From JANNOG01 sp050329415 (GTDB lineage Bacteria; Actinomycetota; Actinomycetes; Actinomycetales; JBBAYJ01), in assembly GCA_050329415.1 (NCBI GenBank), contig JBHJOS010000012.1, positions 6,649 to 70,648 on the forward strand: a DNA stretch of 64,000 bases, read 5' to 3'. The position numbers and the translations under genes were made by a program. The notes under the pieces are model-generated. The model did no database searches, was not told the origin of the DNA, and worked only from the letters and a program-made list of their open reading frames with translations. Positions 26,052 to 34,025 of this stretch are shown here, in pieces (the stretch's first letter is position 1; every line of letters begins with the position of its first letter).

Positions 26052-27005
26052 GTGGGGCCGCTGGACGCACTGTCGACCCCCGCCGTCCTCGCGTTCCTGC
26101 TGGGTGTCGGAGCAGCTTTGTTGCGCAGCGACGTCCGGCTGCCCGATGCGGTGCACACCGCGCTGTCGTCGTACCTGTTGCTGGCGATCGGCCTCAAGGG
26201 CGGCCAGGACCTGCGCGAGGCCGGGCTCGGCGAGATCGCGCTGCCGCTGGTGGCCGCGATCGCGCTCGGGCTCCTCACCCCGCTCGTCGCCTGGGGGGGC
26301 CTGCGGGTGCTCACCCGGCTCGCTCCGGTGGACCGGGCGGCGGTCGCGGCCCACTACGGATCGACGTCGCTGGTCACCTACACCGCGGCGCTCGTGCTGC
26401 TCGATGCCCGTGGGCTGCCGTACGAGCCGTACACGGCCACGCTGCTCGCCGTGCTCGAGGTGCCGGGGATCCTGGTCGGTCTGCTCCTGGCGGGCTCGGC
26501 GAGCGCGGTCGCCGGCACCCGCCGCAGCGAGGCCGTGCGGGAGGTCCTCACCGGCCGGAGCATCCTCCTGCTCGCCGGTGGTCTGGCTGTGGGCGGCCTC
26601 ACCCAGCCCGCGGCGTACTCCGCGGTCGAGCCGTTCTTCGTCGGGCTGTTCCCGGGCGTGCTGGTGCTGTTCCTGCTGGACCTCGGTGTGCTGGCCGGGC
26701 GCCAGCTGCGCGACGTGCGGGCCGCCGGACCGGGGCTGATCGCCGCCGCGATCGTGATCCCGCTGGTCAACGGCACTCTGGGAGTGCTCGCCGGGACGGT
26801 TGCCGGGTTGAGCGTCGGCGGGGCCACGGTGCTCGGCGTGCTCACCGCGAGCGCGTCGTACATCGCCGCTCCGGCCGCCGTGCGGCTGGCGCTGCCGCAG
26901 GCCAACCCGGCCTACTACCTGACGACGAGCCTCGGCATCACCTTCCCGTTCAACATCGTCCTCGGCATCCCGCTGTACCTCGCGCTCGCCCAGGTCCTCG
27001 GCTGA
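26052..27005 (+). CDS. sbtA: SbtA-type sodium-dependent bicarbonate transporter
   Basis: A 317-residue membrane protein with about ten hydrophobic helices in two inverted halves. The first half has VGAALLRSDVRLPDAVHTAL and LLAIGLKGGQDLRE, the second GLFPGVLVLFLLDLGVLAGR, patterns of the SbtA family. In cyanobacteria SbtA imports bicarbonate with sodium for carbon concentration; in heterotrophic actinobacteria it may feed carboxylases such as acetyl-CoA carboxylase (inference). The GTG at 26052 follows GGGAGG. It is followed 10 bp later by its partner sbtB. Confidence 0.88.
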   Translation: MGPLDALSTPAVLAFLLGVGAALLRSDVRLPDAVHTALSSYLLLAIGLKGGQDLREAGLGEIALPLVAAIALGLLTPLVAWGGLRVLTRLAPVDRAAVAAHYGSTSLVTYTAALVLLDARGLPYEPYTATLLAVLEVPGILVGLLLAGSASAVAGTRRSEAVREVLTGRSILLLAGGLAVGGLTQPAAYSAVEPFFVGLFPGVLVLFLLDLGVLAGRQLRDVRAAGPGLIAAAIVIPLVNGTLGVLAGTVAGLSVGGATVLGVLTASASYIAAPAAVRLALPQANPAYYLTTSLGITFPFNIVLGIPLYLALAQVLG

Positions 27006-27015
27006 GGAGGCCACG

Positions 27016-27318
27016 ATGCAGATGCACCCCACCACCTGCCTGACGATCGTCGCCGAGGCGGTCGTCGAGCAGCGACTGCTGCACGACCTCCAGGCGTCGG
27101 GGGCCCGCGGCTGGACCATCACCCCCGGCACCGGCCGCGGCAGCGCCCTCGTCGGGCCGAGCGAGTGGGCCGGGCCCAATGTCCGGGTCGAGACACTGGT
27201 GTCGCGACGGGTCGCGGACCGGATCCTCGAGGTGCTCGACCGCGACTACTTCCCGTACTACTCCGTCGTCGCCTGGGTCAGCGAGGTGCGGGTGGTGCGC
27301 CCCGAACGGTTCGGGTGA
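27016..27318 (+). CDS. sbtB: SbtB-like PII family regulator
   Basis: A 100-residue protein with a ferredoxin-like PII fold: a T-loop-like stretch (GTGRGSALVGPSEWAGPNVR) lies between strands, and the C-terminus ends AWVSEVRVVRPERFG. SbtB trimers bind cAMP, AMP or ADP/ATP and gate SbtA. Identification rests on the fold pattern and the adjacency to sbtA. The C-terminal Cys pair of redox-sensing cyanobacterial SbtB is absent. RBS GAGGAGG precedes the ATG. Confidence 0.85.
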   Translation: MQMHPTTCLTIVAEAVVEQRLLHDLQASGARGWTITPGTGRGSALVGPSEWAGPNVRVETLVSRRVADRILEVLDRDYFPYYSVVAWVSEVRVVRPERFG

Positions 27319-27370
27319 CCGACGTCGCTGCGGTGGCCACCGGCGACCGGTCGCGGGCCGCAGGCAGGCG

Positions 27371-29119
27371 CTACTGGTACGAGACGAACCAGGGCCTCGG
27401 CTCGATCGCCATCGTCTCGGCCGGCGACATGGTCGGCTGGTCCTCGTCGTAGAAGTTCTTCCAGCCCCACCACACCGGCGGGGCGTCCCGGCGCAGCACC
27501 CGCCAGGTGTCGAGCTTCTGGCCCGGCGTCCCGAACCCGTCAGCGTGGATCATGACGGCCAGCTCGTCGTGGGACAGGTCGAGGGTCTCCCGCTCGGTGA
27601 TCATGGACAGCTTGAACTGGTGCAGGAGCAGGAGCTTCTGCGGCAGGTCGTTCTCCGCGGTGAGCTGCGCCAGCCAGGCCGCCACCGAGTTCACCTCGGC
27701 CGCGGAGACCGAGCCGACCTGGCGCAGGTGGACCTGGTCCGGCTTCAGCCGCCACTCCGAGTCCAGGGCAAGCCCGACGTGCGGTTCGCGCAGGTACTCC
27801 TCGTACTGCTGCGCCTGGGTGAGGAAGTCGGTGCGCCCGGGCTGGAGGTCCAGCACCACGTACACCCCCGCCTCGCCGGCGGCGTCGATCCACTCGCGCA
27901 GGGCCGTCGCGTCGATGGGGTAGGAGTAGTCGCCGTCGTCGCCGGGCACCCCGGACGCGACCGTGGTGATGATCTCGAAGGCGGGGACGACCGCCTCCGG
28001 GCTGTGCGGTTCGTACTCCGCCGCCTGCTGCTGCGCCCGCTGGATCGCCTCGGCCACCGGCTGCTCGCCCATGGACCCCAGGGCCGGAATGCCGGGACTG
28101 CCGTAGAGGGCGACGAACCGGCGGTGGGGGAACAGGACCTGCCCGCCGCCGGGCAGCTCGACGCCGGTCGCGGCGGTCTCCACGCGCCGGGTGAGCAGGG
28201 CGGGATCGCCGAAGGCATCCCCGAGAGCCACCGTGGGGCCGGACGCGGCTGCCAGGGCCGCGATCGCCTCGGGCGAGGTCCGCGGGTCCGGCTCGTCGAG
28301 GACGACGACGTCCGCGCCGGCGGCTCGGGCCGTGGCGACGGCCGCCAGCGACTCCGGCGCACCGGTCGCGAGGACGACGACGTCGGTGGCTCGGGTGCCC
28401 TCGGTCGTGGCGGGCAGGGGGGCGGCGTCCGGTGCCGCCGACTGCGCCGGGTCGGGAACGGGTCCCGCCAACGGTCCCGGGTCGATCACGGGGACCGCGG
28501 GGGTCCGCGTGTCCAGGGTGGCGACCACGGCGACGGCGTCGGCGGCCGAGGTCGGCAACGGCTCGCCCAGGGGGGCGGCGGCGATCTCCGCCAGGTCCGC
28601 GTAGCTCTCGGGCGAGGACTCGGGCGGCAGCGAGACCACCGACACCGCGAACGCGCCCGAGGGGTCGGTCGCGCTCCCGGCCAAGGTCGTCATCGCCTCG
28701 GCGGCCACCGGCCCGACGGCGAGGACGGCCTCGGTGCCGAGGCGGGACAGCTCCTCCCGGAGGCCGGTCGCGCTCCCGCCGGAGGCGGCCACCAGCAGGG
28801 GAGCGGCCCGCGCCACGGCCACGGCGGCGGCGACGGCCTGGCCGGCGACGTCCCCTTCGGCGGCCACCACCGCGATCGGGGCGCTGTGGTGGAGCAGCTG
28901 GGACGTCCTCAGCGACAGCCCGGCGCCGTCGCTGCCCGGGATCGCGGTGACCATGTCGACGGGAACGGCCGCCACCGCCTGCGCGACGACCTCCTCCCCG
29001 GCGTTCCCGGAGTCCCCGGAGTCCCCGGAGTCCCCGGAGTCCCCGATGCTCACGGTGCAGCCAGCGAGCAGGGCACCAGCGGTGACCACGGCCGGGAGGA
29101 CAAGAATGCGACGGCGCAC
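27371..29119 (-). CDS. Actinobacterial lipoprotein of unknown function
   Basis: 582 residues. A lipobox (LLAGC, Cys at about 21) marks a membrane-anchored lipoprotein, followed by a short Asp-Ser-Gly repeat. The next ~230 residues show paired Rossmann-like pieces resembling cell-wall-binding repeat type 2 (LSRLGTEAVLAVGPVAAEAM). The C-terminal ~250 residues look like a TIM-barrel, glycosidase-like domain (VYVVLDLQPGRTDFL, VGLALDSEW, WWGWKNFYDED). A role at the cell surface is inferred; no catalytic activity can be claimed. The start is GTG 29119. Confidence 0.75.
   Translation of the reverse strand: MRRRILVLPAVVTAGALLAGCTVSIGDSGDSGDSGDSGNAGEEVVAQAVAAVPVDMVTAIPGSDGAGLSLRTSQLLHHSAPIAVVAAEGDVAGQAVAAAVAVARAAPLLVAASGGSATGLREELSRLGTEAVLAVGPVAAEAMTTLAGSATDPSGAFAVSVVSLPPESSPESYADLAEIAAAPLGEPLPTSAADAVAVVATLDTRTPAVPVIDPGPLAGPVPDPAQSAAPDAAPLPATTEGTRATDVVVLATGAPESLAAVATARAAGADVVVLDEPDPRTSPEAIAALAAASGPTVALGDAFGDPALLTRRVETAATGVELPGGGQVLFPHRRFVALYGSPGIPALGSMGEQPVAEAIQRAQQQAAEYEPHSPEAVVPAFEIITTVASGVPGDDGDYSYPIDATALREWIDAAGEAGVYVVLDLQPGRTDFLTQAQQYEEYLREPHVGLALDSEWRLKPDQVHLRQVGSVSAAEVNSVAAWLAQLTAENDLPQKLLLLHQFKLSMITERETLDLSHDELAVMIHADGFGTPGQKLDTWRVLRRDAPPVWWGWKNFYDEDQPTMSPAETMAIEPRPWFVSYQ
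29009..29044 (-). repeat. 9-bp tandem repeat (Asp-Ser-Gly) in the lipoprotein gene
   Basis: Four exact copies of GGAGTCCCC (plus-strand reading) at 29009-29044 encode the DSG linker just after the lipobox. Exact copies suggest slipped-strand length variation without frame change. Confidence 0.85.
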
Positions 29120-29189
29120 GAGGCCTCACCGTAGGCGTCGGGCGCCCTCGGGGGCGAGGGCTGGGAGGTGGGCAGCTCCGGGTCCTGCG

Positions 29190-29220
29190 CGGCCCCGGGA
29201 CCCGTGGGGTCCCGGGGCCG
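29190..29220 (-). terminator. Hairpin terminator after the pirin gene
   Basis: A perfect 14-bp stem, arms 29190-29203 (CGGCCCCGGGACCC) and 29207-29220, with loop GTG. It lies 8 nt beyond the pirin stop codon. No U-tract. Confidence 0.75.
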
Positions 29221-29228
29221 CGGTGCGG

Positions 29229-30197
29229 TCAGCGTGCGGTGTGGGGCATGAGGGCGCCCTCGGGGACGACCCCGAGGCGCCCCGCCTGGTAGTCCTCCAC
29301 GGCCTGGATCAGCTCGTCCCGGGTGTTCATGACGAACGGGCCGTAGTGGGCGACCGGCTCGCGGATCGGTTGCCCGCCCAGGACCAGGACGTCCAGCGCC
29401 GGGGTGCGGCTGTCCTGGTGGGTGTCGGCCTCGACCCGGAGCACGTCGCCGGCGCCCAGCACGGCGAGCTGACCGGCGCGCACCGCCTCACCGCCCTTGC
29501 CGACCCGCCCGGTGCCGGAGAGCACGTAGACCAGGGCGTTGAAGTCCGCCCGCCACGGCAGGTCCGTCCGGGCTCCCGGGGCGAGGGTGGCGTGCACCAG
29601 CGTGATCGGGGTGAAGGTCGAGCCGGGTCCGCGGTGGCCGTCGATCTCCCCCGCGATGAGCCGCAGCAGCGCGCCGCCGTCCGGCGAGGCGAGCAGCGTG
29701 ACGTCGCCGCCCTCGAGCGCCTGGTAGCCGGGTGCGCGCATCTTGTCGGCCGCGGGCAGGTTGACCCACAGCTGGAAGCCGTGGAACAGCCCGCCGGCGA
29801 CGACGAGCTCCTCCGGTGGGGTCTCGATGTGGAGGATCCCGCCGCCGGCCGTCATCCACTGGGTCGCGCCGTCGGTGATGAGCCCGCCGCCGCCGTGGGA
29901 GTCCTGGTGCCGCATGGCCCCGTCGATCATGTAGGTGACGGTCTCGAAGCCCCGGTGTGGGTGCCACGGGGTGCCCTTGGGTTCGCCGGGGGCGTACTCG
30001 ACCTCGCCCATCTGGTCCAGGTGGAGGAAGGGGTCGAGGTCGCGCAGGTCCACGCCGGCGAATGCGCGGCGGACCGGGAACCCCTCGCCCTCGAAGCCGC
30101 GGGGAGCGGTGGTGACGCTGCGGGTGGGCCGGACCGCGGCCTGCGGGGGAGTGGCGACCCGGGGGAGGACCACGGTGTCGGCGGTGACGGCGGGCAT
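29229..30197 (-). CDS. Pirin family protein
   Basis: A 322-residue bicupin. The N-terminal cupin keeps the metal motif HPHRGFETVTY with a second His in MRHQDSHGGGG and Glu in HIETPPEE. The C-terminal cupin runs from about 180 to 290 (FNALVYVLSGTGRVG). Pirins are iron-binding proteins; bacterial members act as quercetinases or as partners of other enzymes. The ATG at 30197 has a textbook ribosome site (AGGAGG, 6 nt upstream). A perfect palindrome lies 20 bp upstream, so the gene is probably repressed by a dimeric regulator. Confidence 0.92.
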   Translation of the reverse strand: MPAVTADTVVLPRVATPPQAAVRPTRSVTTAPRGFEGEGFPVRRAFAGVDLRDLDPFLHLDQMGEVEYAPGEPKGTPWHPHRGFETVTYMIDGAMRHQDSHGGGGLITDGATQWMTAGGGILHIETPPEELVVAGGLFHGFQLWVNLPAADKMRAPGYQALEGGDVTLLASPDGGALLRLIAGEIDGHRGPGSTFTPITLVHATLAPGARTDLPWRADFNALVYVLSGTGRVGKGGEAVRAGQLAVLGAGDVLRVEADTHQDSRTPALDVLVLGGQPIREPVAHYGPFVMNTRDELIQAVEDYQAGRLGVVPEGALMPHTAR

Positions 30198-30217
30198 GTC
30201 GACCTCCTGACGACGAA

Positions 30218-30237
30218 GTAGTTGTGTTGTCAACTAC
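30218..30237. promoter_or_regulatory. Palindromic operator in front of pirin
   Basis: GTAGTTG and CAACTAC form perfect 7-bp arms 6 bp apart; the surrounding bases AAG/CTT extend the symmetry. It lies 20 bp upstream of the pirin start codon, within the likely promoter. The form is typical for MarR- or HxlR-type repressors that often control pirin and other redox genes. No such regulator is encoded in the window. Confidence 0.65.
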
Positions 30238-30303
30238 CTTGCCGTGGCAGAACACGAACCGGACGGGCAGCATTCCCGGGGCCCGCCGGCCCCAGATCTG
30301 CGA

Positions 30304-31287
30304 TCACTCGAGGGTCGCGGCGGCGAGACCGGCACTGCCGCCCTCGGGCACGAGCACCCGCACCTCGACCCGGCTGTCGTCGGGCAGCGACGACAGCGGG
30401 ACGCTCACCTGGTAAGGCGTCGGCGTGGCGGAGTCGTCAGCGACGGCGGCCGAGGTCGTGACCGTCCCGTCGACCAGCACCTCGATCCGGCTGCCCGCGC
30501 CCTCGACACCGACGAGCGCAACGACACGTTCCCGGTCGGCGGCGGGCTCGACGAGGAGCTGGAGGTCGACCGCGGTGCCGCCCGGCATGTCGGAGATCAG
30601 GAACCACGACCCGGTGGACCCGGTGGGCTGCCCGACGGTGCCGCCGGACCAGGACACCTCGAAGGGACCCGGCTCGGTGGCGACGTCGAAGTCACCGGAG
30701 ACCCCGATGCCGAGCAGCTCCTCGGTGGCGTCCCGGCGGGCGACGTTGTAGGGCGACGCCTCGTCCGTCCCGCCCACCAGCCAGTCGCGTCCGCTGGCGG
30801 GGGACAGCGTCAACCGGGTGGCGGGCTCCGACAGTGCCACGACCGCGATCCCGGTGGCTGCGGTGACGTCGGTGGGTGGGTCCGGAGGTTCCTCGGAGGT
30901 CGGGGCCGGCGGGTCGGAGGGCGGGGGGACCGAGGGGGCCGCGGTGGCGGATGGCGGCGGGACCGAGGGGGCCGCGGTGGCGGAGGGCGGCGGGACCGAG
31001 GGGGCCGCCGTCCCGATGGGCGACGGGTTCGCGGGGACCACCGTCCCGTCCGGGCGGAGCACGGCGACGGCCACCGCGATGACTGTGACCGTCGCTGCCG
31101 ACGCGACCACGGGAAGCAGCCAGCCGGGCAGGTCCCAGCCCCGCCGGCCGGGCGCGCGCCCGGTCGGGCGGGCGATCGCCGTGTCGCGCATGACCCGCGA
31201 GACGACGCGCTCGACGTCGGGATGGTGGCTCGCGGCCGCTGCCCGCAGGCGCCGGGTGAGTGCGTCCTCACCGGGTGTCCCGCTCAC
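30304..31287 (-). CDS. Anti-sigma-like single-span membrane protein
   Basis: A 327-residue protein. The cytoplasmic N-terminus (about 1-55, with LRAAAASHHPDVERVVSRVM) precedes one membrane span (LPVVASAATVTVIAVAVAVL, about 57-78). Outside it continues as a Pro/Ser/Ala linker with 11-residue repeats, then a ~170-residue beta-rich domain. It is the last gene of a three-gene overlapping unit that begins with a SigE-family sigma factor, so a membrane anti-sigma role is inferred from position and topology; no zinc-binding ZAS motif is seen. The start is GTG 31287, overlapping the upstream stop. Confidence 0.7.
   Translation of the reverse strand: MSGTPGEDALTRRLRAAAASHHPDVERVVSRVMRDTAIARPTGRAPGRRGWDLPGWLLPVVASAATVTVIAVAVAVLRPDGTVVPANPSPIGTAAPSVPPPSATAAPSVPPPSATAAPSVPPPSDPPAPTSEEPPDPPTDVTAATGIAVVALSEPATRLTLSPASGRDWLVGGTDEASPYNVARRDATEELLGIGVSGDFDVATEPGPFEVSWSGGTVGQPTGSTGSWFLISDMPGGTAVDLQLLVEPAADRERVVALVGVEGAGSRIEVLVDGTVTTSAAVADDSATPTPYQVSVPLSSLPDDSRVEVRVLVPEGGSAGLAAATLE
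30926..31013 (-). repeat. 33-bp tandem repeat encoding a Pro-rich linker
   Basis: Two full units (30926-30958 and 30959-30991) and a partial third, encoding SATAAPSVPPP repeats between the membrane span and outer domain of the anti-sigma-like protein. Units differ by one or two bases. Confidence 0.85.
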
Positions 31288-31622
31288 CGGACCACCCCCT
31301 TGCGGGTCGAGCGGTCCGGCGCGGCCTCAGCCGCTCCGCCGGCGACTCCGTCACCGGCGGAGCGCTCGATCTCTGGCGACCCGGGCCCACACTTGTGCAT
31401 CTCACCCACTGGTCGCTTGGGGCGAGCAGAAGGTTGCCCGGTCGTGCGGAGTGTTCGTGGAGGTCCGGCGAAGCGTCGACCCGGGCCGTGCCCGCTCGGC
31501 CGCCCTGCCATCAGCCGACGGACCCGCATCCCGATCCGGGCGAGGTCGGGCTCGTGACGTGACGCCTCGGCGTGGCGCAGATCGGACACCCGCTGCGGGT
31601 CCGGGGCGGGCGGCAGGCTCAC
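31284..31622 (-). CDS. Short paralogue of the anti-sigma N-terminus, probably truncated
   Basis: A 112-residue product without a membrane span, coupled by GTGA overlaps to the sigma gene upstream and the anti-sigma-like gene downstream. The stretch LRHAEASRHEPDLARIGMRV matches the spacing of LRAAAASHHPDVERVVSRV in the next gene, so it looks like a duplicated sigma-binding N-terminus whose remaining part is lost or frameshifted after about residue 45. The rest is low complexity. Expression is likely from the coupling; function is unknown. Confidence 0.55.
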   Translation of the reverse strand: MSLPPAPDPQRVSDLRHAEASRHEPDLARIGMRVRRLMAGRPSGHGPGRRFAGPPRTLRTTGQPSARPKRPVGEMHKCGPGSPEIERSAGDGVAGGAAEAAPDRSTRKGVVR

Positions 31623-32233
31623 CGGTCGGCCCCGGGACGCTCGTGAGGCGGGCGTTCGAACAGCGTGCGCTCGATCTCGTCGGAGGCCGCGCGGCGCGGT
31701 GAGGTGGCAGCCGCCGGGGTCACTGGTTCGTCGTCCAGCAGGCCCCGCAGCACTCGCACGGCCTTGGAGGTCTGGCTCTTCACCGTGCCGACGCTGATCC
31801 CGAGGGTGTCGGCGACCTCATGCTCGGACAGGTCGAAGGCCAGCCGAAGCACCACGCACGCGCGCCGACGCGCCGGGAGCCGCGCGAGTGCCGCGCGGAC
31901 GTCGACCGCCGAGCCGTCGGGTGGCCGGCTCGACGGATCGACGTCCGCGCCCAGCAGCGGCAGCCGCGACCGCCACAGCTGCTTGCGGCGGATCCGGCTC
32001 GCTGCCAGGTTCGTGGTGGTGCGCCGCAGGTAGGCGACCGGGTTCGTCGCGCCGCTCACCCGGTCCCAGTGCTGCCAGGCGACCAGCATGACGTCACCCG
32101 CCAGGTCGTCGGCCTCGTCGGCGTCACCGGTCAGCAGGTACGCCAAGCGGCTGAGGTCGGCGGCGTGGCGCCGGACGAACCCCTCGAACTCGGCTGCTGC
32201 CGGGGAGTCGTCTCTCCCTCCGCGAAGCCGCAC
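31619..32233 (-). CDS. SigE-family (ECF-like) RNA polymerase sigma factor
   Basis: 204 residues. Region 2 lies at about 15-85 (FVRRHAADLSRLAYLLTGD, DLAGDVMLVAWQHWDRV, NPVAYLRRTTTNLA). Region 4 lies at about 110-165 with the helix-turn-helix LSEHEVADTLGISVGTVKSQ. This is the actinobacterial SigE family (TIGR02983-like), shorter than housekeeping sigma. It starts a unit with two membrane/anti-sigma-like genes, the standard layout for a surface-signal-responsive sigma. The start is GTG 32233. Confidence 0.92.
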   Translation of the reverse strand: MRLRGGRDDSPAAAEFEGFVRRHAADLSRLAYLLTGDADEADDLAGDVMLVAWQHWDRVSGATNPVAYLRRTTTNLAASRIRRKQLWRSRLPLLGADVDPSSRPPDGSAVDVRAALARLPARRRACVVLRLAFDLSEHEVADTLGISVGTVKSQTSKAVRVLRGLLDDEPVTPAAATSPRRAASDEIERTLFERPPHERPGADR

Positions 32234-32341
32234 CAGGGCTTCGTACTACAGGTGACGAGTCCGGTCCAGGGAGTAGCCGACGGGCCGTTCGGCGAACCGC
32301 AGCGCTCACGTTCCCCCGGGCGCCGCCTCGAGGGCGCCGCG

Positions 32342-32480
32342 TCAGTCGAGCAGCGGTGCCAGGGCGTCGAGCTTGTCCTGCTCGGGAGAGGACCAGTCGT
32401 CGGCGACCAGGCCGCCGGTGTCACCGGAGTTCGGGTTCCACGACCAGTACGCGAAGCTCATCCCCTCGGGCGGCCTGTGA
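32342..32480 (-). pseudogene. C-terminal remnant of a GH5 cellulase
   Basis: On the minus strand, the frame ending at the TGA 32342-32344 reads PPEGMSFAYWSWNPNSGD followed by TGGLVADDW and a short helix to LLD. SWNPNSGDTGG is characteristic of the end of family 5 endoglucanase catalytic domains (Trp and the final barrel strand). Only about 45 residues survive; no signal peptide, catalytic Glu or upstream coding sequence remains, since sthA follows directly. A gene relic. Confidence 0.65.
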
Positions 32481-32502
32481 GGTTGCCGACGCCGACGAAG
32501 TC

Positions 32503-33933
32503 TCAGCGGGCGAAGTTGGCGACCTGGCGCAGCTTGTTGGTGGCGTCGAGGGCGGCGACCTTGTAGGCCTCGGACAGCGTGGGGTAGTTGAAGACGGTGT
32601 CGACGAGGTAGTCGACGGTGCCGCCGCAGCCCATGACGGCCTGGCCGATGTGGACGAGCTCGGTGGCGGCGGTGCCGAACACGTGGACGCCGAGCAGCTC
32701 CCGGGTCTCGAGGTGGACGAGCAGCTTGAGCATGCCGTAGGAGTCGCCGACGATCTGCCCGCGGGCGAGCTCGCGGTAGCGGGCGACGCCCACCTCGTAG
32801 GGGATCGCGGAGCCGGTGAGGTCCTCCTCGGTGCGCCCGCAGTAGGAGATCTCGGGGATCGTGTAGATCCCGATCGGCTGCAGCGACATGAGGTCGCGGA
32901 CCGGCTCGCCGAACGCGTGGTAGGTCGCCAGGCGGCCCTGGTCCATCGAGGTCGCCGCGAGCGCGGGGAACCCGATGACGTCGCCGACGGCGAAGACGTG
33001 GGACACGGCGGTGCGGTACTGGTCGTCGACGGCGATCCGTCCTCGCGCGTCCGCGTCCAGCCCGGCCGCGGCCAGGTTGAGGTCGGCGGTCTGGCCCTGG
33101 CGGCCGGCGGAGTACATGACGGTGTCGGCGGCGATCCGCTTGCCCGAGGCCAGGGTGGTCACCGTGCCGTGGTCGGCGGACTCGACCGCGGCGACCTCCT
33201 CGCCGAGGCGGAACGACACCGCGAGGTCGCGCAGGTGGAACTTGAGCGACTCGACGATCTCGGGGTCGCAGATGTCGAGCATCCGGGGGCGCTTGTCGAC
33301 GATCGTGACCCGGGTGCCGAGCGCGGCGAACATCGAGGCGTACTCCACCCCGATCACCCCGGCCCCGACGACCACCATGGAGTTCGGGACGTCCTGCAGC
33401 TCCAGGACACCGTCGGAGTCGACGACGCGCCGGCCGTCGAACTGCACGGTGGCGGGGCGGGCGGGGGCCGTGCCGGTGGCGACGACCACGTGGTCGGCGG
33501 TGACGGTCGCCGACGGGTGCCCCGGGTCGCCGGTCACGGTGATCGTGTGCGGGTCGGCGAACCGGGCGGTGCCGGTGAGCAGGTCGACGTGGTTGCGGAT
33601 GAGCTGGGCCCGGATGATCTCGGTCTCGCGGCCGATGACGTGCTGGGTCCGGGCGAACAGGTCCTCCACCGTGATCTCGCTCTTGACCCGGTAGCTCGCG
33701 CCGTACATGTCGCGCTGCGACATCCCGGTGAGGTAGACGACGGCCTCGCGCAGCGTCTTGCTGGGGATGGTCCCGGTGTTGATGCACACCCCGCCGACCA
33801 TGTGCTTGCGTTCGACGACGGCGACCCGCCGGCCCAGCTTGGCGGCGGCGATGGCCGCCTTCTGGCCGCCGGGGCCGGACCCGATGACGACGAGGTCGTA
33901 GTCACGGGCGCTCTGCGGCCTGGCGATCACCAT
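32503..33933 (-). CDS. sthA: Soluble pyridine nucleotide transhydrogenase
   Basis: A 476-residue flavoprotein of the dihydrolipoamide-dehydrogenase fold. FAD motif VVIGSGPGGQKAAI is near residue 15 and NAD motif VVVGAGVIGVEYASM near 190, followed by FAVGDVIGFPALA. The active-site loop is GGVCINTGTIPSKTLRE: the second redox Cys is replaced by Thr, which separates SthA from disulfide reductases. It balances NADPH and NADH without proton coupling. The ATG at 33933 has CACACT 6 nt upstream. The window also has the membrane PntAB enzyme. Confidence 0.94.
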   Translation of the reverse strand: MVIARPQSARDYDLVVIGSGPGGQKAAIAAAKLGRRVAVVERKHMVGGVCINTGTIPSKTLREAVVYLTGMSQRDMYGASYRVKSEITVEDLFARTQHVIGRETEIIRAQLIRNHVDLLTGTARFADPHTITVTGDPGHPSATVTADHVVVATGTAPARPATVQFDGRRVVDSDGVLELQDVPNSMVVVGAGVIGVEYASMFAALGTRVTIVDKRPRMLDICDPEIVESLKFHLRDLAVSFRLGEEVAAVESADHGTVTTLASGKRIAADTVMYSAGRQGQTADLNLAAAGLDADARGRIAVDDQYRTAVSHVFAVGDVIGFPALAATSMDQGRLATYHAFGEPVRDLMSLQPIGIYTIPEISYCGRTEEDLTGSAIPYEVGVARYRELARGQIVGDSYGMLKLLVHLETRELLGVHVFGTAATELVHIGQAVMGCGGTVDYLVDTVFNYPTLSEAYKVAALDATNKLRQVANFAR

Positions 33934-33967
33934 GGGCGCAGTGTGGCGGGACCGCCGCCCCGGCGCT

Positions 33968-34022
33968 ACGTCGGCTGTCTGGTGTCACGTCGGCTGTTGG
34001 TGTCACGTCGCGCGTCGGCGCT
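33968..34022. repeat. Imperfect 18-19-bp tandem repeat between sthA and DUF2637 gene
   Basis: Three units beginning ACGTCGGCTGT(C)TGGTGTC at 33968, 33987 and 34005, the third diverged. It fills most of the 92-bp gap and lies upstream of the sthA -10 hexamer, so it could affect sthA expression. Confidence 0.6.
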
Positions 34023-34025
34023 ACC

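Noticed and set aside
32503..33933. Dihydrolipoamide dehydrogenase or mycothione reductase
   Set aside because: The second redox cysteine is missing (CINTGT), which fits SthA.
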